Source of the DNA: an uncultured Sphingomonas sp.
Lineage (GTDB): Bacteria > Pseudomonadota > Alphaproteobacteria > Sphingomonadales > Sphingomonadaceae
Direction of reading: 5' to 3'
DNA length: 39,413 nt
NCBI GenBank assembly: GCA_913775795.1
Contig: CAJYLT010000066.1
Coordinates: 1 to 39,413, forward strand
Shown in pieces: positions 33,199 to 39,413 of this stretch. The notes beneath the pieces were generated by a model. The model ran no database searches and had not been told where the DNA came from. It worked only from the letters and a program-made list of their open reading frames with translations. The stretch's first letter is position 1. The number at the start of each line of letters is the position of its first letter. Both the position numbers and the translations under genes were made by a program.

Positions 33199-34531
33199 TC
33201 CGCGCGCGCGGGCGACGTGGCGCTGGGGCGGCGCGCTGGCGGCGATCCTGATCGTCCAGTCGCTGCTGCTCGCCGCGGTGTTCTGGGCGCTCGCCAACGG
33301 CAGCCACCGGCGCGCGATCGAACATGCGCTGACCGACGACTGCACCTTCTTCGCGCTGACCCCGCCGGTGGAGCGCGCCGACGAACTGCGCGAGCGGCTG
33401 TCGCGCGACATTCACCGCGACCATTTTCTTGGCCTGTTCGACGGCCGTGGCCGGCTGATCGCGGGCAATGTCGCGCGCCTACCCGCGGGGCCCACGGCCG
33501 GATCGTTCGTGACCACCGTGATCCCCACCCAGCTTCCCGGCAAGACCAGCGACGAGGCGCGGGTGACGATCTGCCGGCTTCCGGGCGACATGACGCTGCT
33601 GTCGGGCGTCGACCTCGACGATACGGAGGCGTCGCTGGCGCTCGTCTGGCAGTCGCTGCTGCTCGCGCTGATCCCGGGCCTCGGCCTCGCGATCGCATTC
33701 GGCCTCGTCGCCGGGCGGCGGGCGGCGCGACAGGTGGATGCGGTCCGCGACCTCACCCGCCGGATCGTCGCGGGCGACCTTCGCCAGCGGCTGCCAGTGG
33801 GGAGCGATCCCGACAGCTTCGGGATGCTGTGCGCGCACATCAACACGATGCTCGACCGGCTGGAGGCGCTGGTGGCGGAGGTGCGCGGGATCGGCGACGA
33901 CATCGCGCACCAGATGCGCACGCCGCTCACCCGCCTGCGCGCGCGCCTCGACCGCAGCCTTCGCGATGCGCGGGACCCGGCCGCGTTCGCCGAGGCGGCG
34001 GAGGGCGCGCTGGCGGAGGTCGATGCGTTGCTGGGCGTCGTCGCCGCGCTGCTAAGGTTGCGCGAAATGGAGGATCACGCCCGCCGCAGCCGCTTCGCCC
34101 CCGTCGATCTCGCGCGGCTGGTCGACGATGCCTGCGACCTCCACCGCCCGCTCGCGGAGGATCGCGGGCTCGTCCTCGATTGCGCGATTGCGCCCGCCCC
34201 GCCGGTCGAGGGGGACGCCAGCCTGTTGATGGAGGCGATCGCCAACCTCATCGACAATGCGATGAAATTCGGCCCGCCGGGCGGCCGCGTCGGCATCGAG
34301 CTGTTGCCGCATCCCAATGGCGGCACGATCCGCGTGAGCGACGACGGCGCCGGCATCCCGCCCGCCGAGCGCGCGGCGGTGACGCAGCGTTTCTATCGCG
34401 GACGCCGACAGGTGGAGGGGGCGGGCCTCGGCCTCAGCCTCGTCAAGGCGATCGCCGACCTGCACGGCTTCGAACTTCGCTTCGCCGAGGGGCGGAGCAC
34501 GGTCGAGCTGGTATGCCGGAAGAGCGCCTAG
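33176..34531 (+). CDS. Sensor histidine kinase of the metal-response pair
   Basis: 451 residues. TM1 (about 15-37) and a second helix (about 155-178) bracket a periplasmic domain of about 120 residues. A HAMP region (RRAARQVDAVRDLTRRI) leads to the H-box with His245 (DDIAHQMRTPLTRLR), the N-box NLIDNAMKFGPPGG, and the G-boxes DDGAGI and GAGLGLSL. ATG 33176, inside the regulator gene, is preferred over an ATG at 33128 whose product starts with antisense-like Arg residues. Its TAG stop shares bases with the TAG of the convergent globin gene. Confidence 0.92.
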   Translation: MSSILPADPRARATWRWGGALAAILIVQSLLLAAVFWALANGSHRRAIEHALTDDCTFFALTPPVERADELRERLSRDIHRDHFLGLFDGRGRLIAGNVARLPAGPTAGSFVTTVIPTQLPGKTSDEARVTICRLPGDMTLLSGVDLDDTEASLALVWQSLLLALIPGLGLAIAFGLVAGRRAARQVDAVRDLTRRIVAGDLRQRLPVGSDPDSFGMLCAHINTMLDRLEALVAEVRGIGDDIAHQMRTPLTRLRARLDRSLRDARDPAAFAEAAEGALAEVDALLGVVAALLRLREMEDHARRSRFAPVDLARLVDDACDLHRPLAEDRGLVLDCAIAPAPPVEGDASLLMEAIANLIDNAMKFGPPGGRVGIELLPHPNGGTIRVSDDGAGIPPAERAAVTQRFYRGRRQVEGAGLGLSLVKAIADLHGFELRFAEGRSTVELVCRKSA

Positions 34532-34998
34532 CGCTCCACGACGTCGCGGCGCATCGGCGCGAGCTTGGCGAGGAAGCGGTTCTGCGCGGCGAAGGGAACG
34601 TGCTCTGCCGCCATCGCCGCCTGAAGATTCTCGACCAGCCGGTTCATGTCGCCCTGCTGCACGCCCATGTCCTTGTGCGCGGTGCGCATGTCGCGGCCGG
34701 TATAGGTGCAGCCGGCGTTGAGGATGTAGCAGAATTGCTCGAACAGTACGCGGCGCAGGCGCACCTGATCCTGGTTCATAAAGATCTCGCCGATCCGCTG
34801 GTCGGCGAAATTGGCGGTGACGAAGCGATCGACGATCCGCCGGATCCCGTCCTGCCCGCCGAACGCGCGCGCCATGCCGTCGCCGGCAAAGGGCGTGGCA
34901 CCGGCATTCGCGGGATCGACCTTGTAGGGTTCGACCGGCTGCTCTTGCGCCGCGGCCTGCGGCGTCATCAGCATGGCCATCGCGGCAAAGGCGAACAT
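34528..34998 (-). CDS. Exported group 1 truncated hemoglobin
   Basis: 156 residues. A signal peptide (MFAFAAMAMLMTPQAAAQ) comes first. The globin core has IVDRFVTANFADQRIG, a CYILNAGCTYTGRDM segment and the proximal His108 (TAHKDMG), then DMNRLVENLQ and LAPMRRDVV. Position B10, usually Tyr in group 1 globins, aligns with Val60, next to Phe59. Cys90 and Cys97 may form a disulfide in the periplasm. It binds heme, hence O2 or NO in principle. The ATG overlaps the DUF3034 gene stop by one base. Confidence 0.88.
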   Translation of the reverse strand: MFAFAAMAMLMTPQAAAQEQPVEPYKVDPANAGATPFAGDGMARAFGGQDGIRRIVDRFVTANFADQRIGEIFMNQDQVRLRRVLFEQFCYILNAGCTYTGRDMRTAHKDMGVQQGDMNRLVENLQAAMAAEHVPFAAQNRFLAKLAPMRRDVVER

Positions 34999-35876
34999 CA
35001 GAAACTTCCCTGAAGCTGGAACAGGACACCGCGCTGCCCGTCGACCGTCGCGACCGATCCCAGATCGGCATAGGCGACCGTCGCGGTCAGGTTGCGATTG
35101 AGGGCATAGGCGGCGAACGCGTCGAACCAGTCGTCCTCGCGCGCGATGCCGAGATTGTCGGGCTTCGACCGGAACTCCCCGCCGACGGCGAAACGGCGCG
35201 ACACCTGATAGGCGAGCGATCCCTCGGGATGGACCGTGCGCGCGTCGCGCCTGTCGCCGCCGAAGCCCAGCAGGCCGTTCTGGTTCGCCTTGGTCGCGCG
35301 CAGCGTCACATTGGCGAGCAGCGACCAGCGGAGGAAGAGCTTGGTGGCCGAGACATAGAGGTCCGCACCCTCCGACTGCCGCGCCCCCACCGCGGGGACG
35401 ATCGGCGCGTCGAGGCTCTTCTTGTACTGCATGCCCGCGGCGATCGCCGGCATCCATTCGCTGCCATAGACGAGGTCGCCGGCAATCTTGACCTTCGCGC
35501 CCCAGATGTCCTGGTCGAACTTGTAGTCGTTGCCGAGGCCCAGCGCGCCGCCTACCCAATTGGTATCAAATCGCTGGCGGGCATAAGACAACTCGACCCG
35601 GTCCCACGCACCGATCGCGATGCTGGCGACCTGGAAATCATAGTCCTTGAACTCGGCGACGGTCGCGCTGGCCTGTACGCCGATACCGTCGCGAGTCGCG
35701 TTGCCCGCGATCACCGCCCACGGCGTCAGCCCGCCGCCCGCGGCCCCCTCGATGCTACCGATACCATTTGTCAGCAACAGTTTACCCGGTTCGGCAAGCT
35801 GTTGAGCCCCTGCCGAGGCAGCGATGCAGAGGGCGCCGGCCGTGGCGGCGATCCTGATCCGAAGCGGTGCGATCAT
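34998..35876 (-). CDS. DUF3034-family outer-membrane beta-barrel protein
   Basis: 292 residues. A signal peptide (AATAGALCIAASAGAQ) precedes the hallmark GKLLLTNGIGSIEGAAGGGLTP, split after GAAGG. Alternating aromatic strands run to a C-terminal Phe (FQLQGSF), as in outer-membrane barrels. Its function is not established. It is translated just before the exported globin and faces the copper-protein gene across 105 bases. Confidence 0.85.
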   Translation of the reverse strand: MIAPLRIRIAATAGALCIAASAGAQQLAEPGKLLLTNGIGSIEGAAGGGLTPWAVIAGNATRDGIGVQASATVAEFKDYDFQVASIAIGAWDRVELSYARQRFDTNWVGGALGLGNDYKFDQDIWGAKVKIAGDLVYGSEWMPAIAAGMQYKKSLDAPIVPAVGARQSEGADLYVSATKLFLRWSLLANVTLRATKANQNGLLGFGGDRRDARTVHPEGSLAYQVSRRFAVGGEFRSKPDNLGIAREDDWFDAFAAYALNRNLTATVAYADLGSVATVDGQRGVLFQLQGSF

Positions 35877-35981
35877 GCCGCCCGACTAACCAGTGATGGT
35901 TAAAAACCCGTTCGAAAGCGCTTCGGAGCGAGCTTTCACGTCGTTTACTGACATTTGATATTTCGCGCCGATACGAACGCG
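35877..35981. promoter_or_regulatory. Divergent promoter region of the globin/copper-protein module
   Basis: 105 bases, AT-richer than its flanks, with a GAAAGC/GCTTTC inverted repeat at about 35914-35937 around a CGCTTCGGAGCG core. No clear -35/-10 pair stands out. Confidence 0.4.
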
Positions 35982-36584
35982 ATGAAACAGTTTGCTGTCG
36001 CCGCCCTGCTCCTTTCCGTCGCCGTCCCGGCCCATGCGGGCGACGTCGGCATCCGCGTGGTCGACGCGGCCGGTCGGCCGATCCCCGATGCGGTGGTGAC
36101 GATCCATCCGGCCGCAGGCGTACCCGCCGGGCCGATCCGCTTCCCGTGGAAGCTGGCGATGGTGCAGAAGGACATCAGCTTCAATCCCTCGACGCTGATC
36201 GTCCCCGTCGGGGCGACGGTGCCCTTCCCCAACGAGGACAAGGTCCGCCACCACGTCTACAGCTTCTCGAAGCCCGCCCGGTTCGAGATCAAGCTGTTCG
36301 GCCGCGACGAGACGCGCAGCTACACCTTCCGCACCCCCGGGGCGGTCGCGCTGGGCTGCAACATTCATGATCGCATGTCGGGGTTCATCAAGGTCGTCGA
36401 TACGCCGTTTGCGATGAAGACGGGCGCCGACGGCCTGTCGACGATCCGCGCGGTGACGGGGGGGCGCGCACGGCTGACCGTCTGGCATCCGCGCCTTCGC
36501 GCCCGCGACAATGAGGTGAGCTTCGACATCGACGTGCCGGCGAGCGGCGACCTCGCCAAGCGCATCCAGGTCGCGCTGCGCTGA
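35982..36584 (+). CDS. Periplasmic blue-copper (cupredoxin) protein, methylamine-utilization-protein-like
   Basis: 200 residues. A signal peptide ending AHAG is followed by a beta-rich carboxypeptidase-regulatory-like start (VVDAAGRPIPDAVVTIHP). The cupredoxin has type-1 copper ligands: His90 in RHHVYSF, then Cys126, His129 and Met132 in GCNIHDRM (C-x2-H-x2-M spacing). It can shuttle one electron in the periplasm. ATG 35982 is chosen because it begins a proper signal peptide; an upstream ATG adds nine charged residues. It lies 4 bases before the GGDEF/EAL gene. Confidence 0.86.
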   Translation: MKQFAVAALLLSVAVPAHAGDVGIRVVDAAGRPIPDAVVTIHPAAGVPAGPIRFPWKLAMVQKDISFNPSTLIVPVGATVPFPNEDKVRHHVYSFSKPARFEIKLFGRDETRSYTFRTPGAVALGCNIHDRMSGFIKVVDTPFAMKTGADGLSTIRAVTGGRARLTVWHPRLRARDNEVSFDIDVPASGDLAKRIQVALR

Positions 36585-36588
36585 CCCG

Positions 36589-38874
36589 ATGCGCCGCGCG
36601 ATCACTCTTTTGCGCCGCGGGGAGGCGGCGATCCGCGGGTCGCTGACGACCAAGCTGACGCTGTTCTATGCCGGCCTGTTCGCGCTGGCCGCCGCGCTGA
36701 TCCTGCTCGGCGCGAAGATCGGCATCACCGCCTATGCCGAGCGGATGGTGGCGAGCGAGATGGACGCCGGCGCGCAGGTCTTCGACCGCGTGGCGACGAT
36801 GCGCTATGCCCAGCTTCGCGATGCGGGCCGCGTCCTTGCCGCCGATTTCGGCTTTCGCAGCGCCGCCGCCACCAGTGACGCGCCGACGCTGGCCTCGGCA
36901 CTCGATTCGCTGAAAGGCCGGCTGAAACTCGACCAGGCGTTCTTCGTCGGCACCGATGGCAGCGTGACGGGCTTTGCCGGGGCGCTTTCCGCGAACGATG
37001 CCGAGGCGCTGCGCGCCGCGCTCGACCGCGGCGCCGATGCCGGCGTGCTGCGGCTGGGCGACGCGCGCTTCAATGCCGCCGCGGCACGTGTCGATGCCCC
37101 GGTGACGATCGGCTGGCTGTTGCTCGCCAACCGGCTCGACCATGGCGAGATGGCCGCGCTGTCGAAGCTGTCGGCGATCGACCTTGCCCCGCGCATCGTC
37201 GATGCCCGCACCGTCCGCCCCGGTGACGAAACGATCGTCGACGGGCAGCGGACGCTGACCCGTGCGGTGCGCATCGCGTCGTTCCGGGCCGACGATCCGC
37301 AGACGCTTCTCCTGACCTACAGCCTCACCCGGGCGCTTGCCGATTACGCCCCGATGCTGTGGCAGCTTCTGGCCTGCGGCATCGTCGGGGTGGGTCTTGC
37401 TGCGGCGGGAAGCTGGCTGCTCGCGCGGCGGCTGACGCTGCCGATCCGCGCGCTCGATGCCGCCGCGCGCAAGGTGGCGGAGGGCAATTACGCGCAGGTG
37501 CCTGTCGAGACCCGCGACGAGCTCGGCAACCTTGCCGCCACGTTCAATCGCATGGTCGACGACATCGGCGAGCGCGAGCGGCAGATCACGCACATGGCGC
37601 TGCACGATGCGCTGACGGGCCTCGCCAATCGAACGCTGCTCGACGATCATCTGGCCCGCGCGCTGGCGCAAGGATCGGAGCGGCGACAGGCGCTGTTCTG
37701 CCTCGACCTCGACAATTTCAAGGCGGTCAACGACACGCTCGGCCACCCGACCGGCGACGCGCTGCTCTGCGTCATCGCCGAACGGCTGCGCGGGTTCGCG
37801 GGCGACGGCCTGGTCGCGCGGCTCGGCGGCGACGAGTTCGCGATGCTCGTCGACGACACGCACCGCTCGTTCGATCGCAGCGCCGCCGAGCTCGTCCAAC
37901 TCGTCGCTCGGCCCTGTACCGTCAACGGCCACCGGATCGTCCCCGGCACCAGCGTCGGCATCGCCATCCTGGGCGCCGACGGCCCCGACCCGGTCGAACT
38001 GTCGAAGAATGCCGACCTCGCCCTCTACCGCGCCAAGCAGGAGGGGCGCGGCGGCTTCCGCTTCTTCGAGCCGCGCATGGATGCCGAGGCGCAGAAACGG
38101 CGGCAGATGGAGCTGGACCTCCACGACGCGATCCGCCTCGGCCAGCTGTCGCTGATGTTCCAGCCGCTGTTCGACCTGTCGGCAGGCCGCATCTCTTCGT
38201 TCGAGGCGCTGCTGCGCTGGCACCATCCGGTGCGCGGCCTCGTCTCGCCGGTCGACTTCATCCCGCTGGCCGAGGATACCGGGCTCATCATCCCGATCGG
38301 CGAGTGGGTGATCCGCGAGGCGTGCCGCGTCGCGCGCACCTGGCCCCAGCATGTGCGGATCGCCGTCAACGTCTCGCCCGTGCAGTTCGGCCATGTGGGT
38401 CTGAAAAGCGTGATCCTCCAGGCGCTGGCCGAGACGGGTCTCGCCCCGAACCGCCTCGAGCTCGAGATCACCGAGAGCCTGTTCATCGAGAACCCGGAGG
38501 CGACGCTGGCCTCGCTGCACAGCCTGCGTGCGCTCGGCGTGCGAGTCGCGCTCGACGACTTCGGCACCGGCTATTCGTCGCTCAGCTATCTGCGCAGCTT
38601 CCCGTTCGACAAGATCAAGATCGATCGCAGCTTCATCATCGACCTCCTGAACTCGAAGGGGGCGACCGCGATCATCAAGTCGATCACGACGCTGGCCGAG
38701 GCGCTGGGCATGGAAACTACCGCGGAGGGCGTGGAGAGCGCCGGCCAGCTCGACATCCTGCGCCAGCAGGGATGCAGCCACATTCAGGGCTATTACTTCA
38801 GCCGCCCCGTCATCGAGACGGCGGTCGCCGAAATGCTCGCCAGCGACGACCTGGCACTGCGCGCCGCCAGCTGA
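36589..38874 (+). CDS. Bifunctional GGDEF/EAL membrane protein with periplasmic sensor
   Basis: 761 residues. TM1 (about 20-46) and TM2 (about 255-280) enclose a roughly 210-residue periplasmic sensor domain, possibly Cache-like. HAMP follows (LTLPIRALDAAARKV). The GGDEF domain has an intact GGDEF at 413-417 but no RxxD inhibitory site five residues before it. The EAL domain has Glu539 in EALLRW, then EITES, DDFGTGYSSLSYL, KIDRSFI and TTAEGVES. Both activities, c-di-GMP synthesis and hydrolysis, look possible. It is co-transcribed with the cupredoxin, so a periplasmic redox or ligand signal is plausible (inference). Confidence 0.93.
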   Translation: MRRAITLLRRGEAAIRGSLTTKLTLFYAGLFALAAALILLGAKIGITAYAERMVASEMDAGAQVFDRVATMRYAQLRDAGRVLAADFGFRSAAATSDAPTLASALDSLKGRLKLDQAFFVGTDGSVTGFAGALSANDAEALRAALDRGADAGVLRLGDARFNAAAARVDAPVTIGWLLLANRLDHGEMAALSKLSAIDLAPRIVDARTVRPGDETIVDGQRTLTRAVRIASFRADDPQTLLLTYSLTRALADYAPMLWQLLACGIVGVGLAAAGSWLLARRLTLPIRALDAAARKVAEGNYAQVPVETRDELGNLAATFNRMVDDIGERERQITHMALHDALTGLANRTLLDDHLARALAQGSERRQALFCLDLDNFKAVNDTLGHPTGDALLCVIAERLRGFAGDGLVARLGGDEFAMLVDDTHRSFDRSAAELVQLVARPCTVNGHRIVPGTSVGIAILGADGPDPVELSKNADLALYRAKQEGRGGFRFFEPRMDAEAQKRRQMELDLHDAIRLGQLSLMFQPLFDLSAGRISSFEALLRWHHPVRGLVSPVDFIPLAEDTGLIIPIGEWVIREACRVARTWPQHVRIAVNVSPVQFGHVGLKSVILQALAETGLAPNRLELEITESLFIENPEATLASLHSLRALGVRVALDDFGTGYSSLSYLRSFPFDKIKIDRSFIIDLLNSKGATAIIKSITTLAEALGMETTAEGVESAGQLDILRQQGCSHIQGYYFSRPVIETAVAEMLASDDLALRAAS

Positions 38875-38962
38875 CCCGAAAAACGGCGGGTTTCGCGCAC
38901 CCTAAGGAGTGATGGCGGACAGCCGCCCCATACCGCTATTACGAAATGGCTCGGGGGAGATA

Positions 38963-38999
38963 CGTCTGCGGCGCCACGCACTCCCGGTAGTCGCAGACG
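38963..38999. repeat. Small inverted repeat between convergent genes
   Basis: CGTCTGCG (38963-38970) and CGCAGACG (38992-38999), perfect, with a 21-base loop. Confidence 0.5.
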
Positions 39000-39002
39000 G
39001 AA

Positions 39003-39053
39003 TCGGCATCGTCGCCCGCGTTCAGGGTCGCTCCTCGCGGGTGACGATGCCGA
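39003..39053. repeat. Long hairpin between convergent genes
   Basis: 18-base arms 39003-39020 and 39036-39053 with one G-T difference and a 15-base loop. No T run follows on either strand. It is a possible bidirectional terminator or RNA-end protector for the GGDEF/EAL and permease transcripts. Confidence 0.6.
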
Positions 39054-39069
39054 CAACCGACCGGGCCGA

Positions 39070-39413
39070 TCAGGCCTTCAGCCGATACCCGGTCTTCAAC
39101 ATCCACGCGACGATGCCCGTGCAGATCACGAGGAAGCCCAGTGTCGCGCCCAGGCTGACCGCCACATCCACGTCGCCGCGCCCGAAGAAGCTCCAGCGAA
39201 AGCCGCTGACCAGGTAGACGACCGGGTTGAACAGGCTGACGGTCCGCCACGGCGCGGGCAGCATGTCGATCGAGTAGAACGCGCCGCCCAGAAAGGTGAG
39301 CGGCGTGACGATCAGCGAGGGGACGAGGCTCAATTGCTCGAAACCCTTGGCCCACAGCCCGACGATGAACCCGAACAGGCTGAACGCGACCGAGGTGAGG
39401 ATCAGGAACGCGA
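39070..39413 (-). CDS. ABC-2-type transporter permease, C-terminal part
   Basis: The last ~114 residues; the 5' end is beyond the window. Hydrophobic segments [19 protein letters not shown] and [17 protein letters not shown], and an ending with [16 protein letters not shown], match the ABC2_membrane family (YadH-type). It probably works with an ATPase encoded outside the window. The substrate is unknown. Confidence 0.88.
   Translation of the reverse strand, partial: AFLILTSVAFSLFGFIVGLWAKGFEQLSLVPSLIVTPLTFLGGAFYSIDMLPAPWRTVSLFNPVVYLVSGFRWSFFGRGDVDVAVSLGATLGFLVICTGIVAWMLKTGYRLKA

Noticed and set aside
36388..38781. A 797-codon open frame on minus opposite the GGDEF/EAL gene
   Set aside because: It is antisense to a gene with intact GGDEF and EAL motifs, with no recognisable domain of its own.

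Overview
The window reads as chromosomal DNA of a high-GC alphaproteobacterium, most likely a Sphingomonas-like member of the Sphingomonadaceae. The grounds are an RNase E with a long acidic insertion in its S1 domain and an Arg/Ala-rich tail, a DUF5117/DUF4953-type metalloprotease, a release factor 2 without the programmed frameshift, and many GC-rich paired palindromes between genes of the kind common in sphingomonads. There is no phage, transposase, plasmid or CRISPR signal. One tRNA-Arg(CCG) is present. The assignment is inference from gene content, not a database match.

Layout. 1-4458 (minus): a leucine-degradation block, isovaleryl-CoA dehydrogenase -> carboxyltransferase subunit -> barstar-like protein -> biotin-carboxylase subunit (cut by the window edge), with a divergent LysR regulator at 4552-5418. 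5478-8421 (minus): an AT-richer SUKH/SMI1-type protein and an exported zinc metalloprotease. 8422-8702: two stacked paired palindromes. 8703-15594: cell-wall and translation genes, namely a lipoprotein-type methyltransferase, prfB, PBP1A, an esterase on the opposite strand, and an AMIN/amidase_3 cell-wall amidase. 15595-18813: long rne leader, rne and its terminator. 18945-21954 (minus): thioesterase, MliC-type lipoprotein, very acidic small protein, Bcr/CflA-type MFS pump. 22093-27297 (plus): 2OG-Fe(II)-type oxygenase, homoserine dehydrogenase, AmpG-like permease with an overlapping serine hydrolase, tRNA-Arg. 27303-34531: a metal-efflux locus, with TolC-type protein, CzcA/CusA-type RND pump and VIT-family transporter on minus in a fully overlapping operon, facing a two-component system on plus across a large palindrome. 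34528-38874: a compact module of exported truncated hemoglobin, DUF3034 barrel, blue-copper protein and a GGDEF/EAL membrane protein. 39070-39413: the C-terminal end of an ABC-2 permease.

How the genes fit together. The first block makes the first two leucine-specific steps after transamination and decarboxylation. The wall genes (amidase, PBP1A, AmpG-like permease with serine hydrolase, lysozyme-inhibitor-like lipoprotein) bear on peptidoglycan synthesis, cleavage, recycling and protection. The metal locus couples sensing to export but has no membrane-fusion adaptor in the window. The most intriguing stretch is 34528-38874, where a periplasmic globin, an outer-membrane barrel and a periplasmic cupredoxin lie against a Cache/HAMP-like GGDEF-EAL enzyme. 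Together they look like an envelope redox or gas-sensing unit wired to cyclic-di-GMP. That role is inference.
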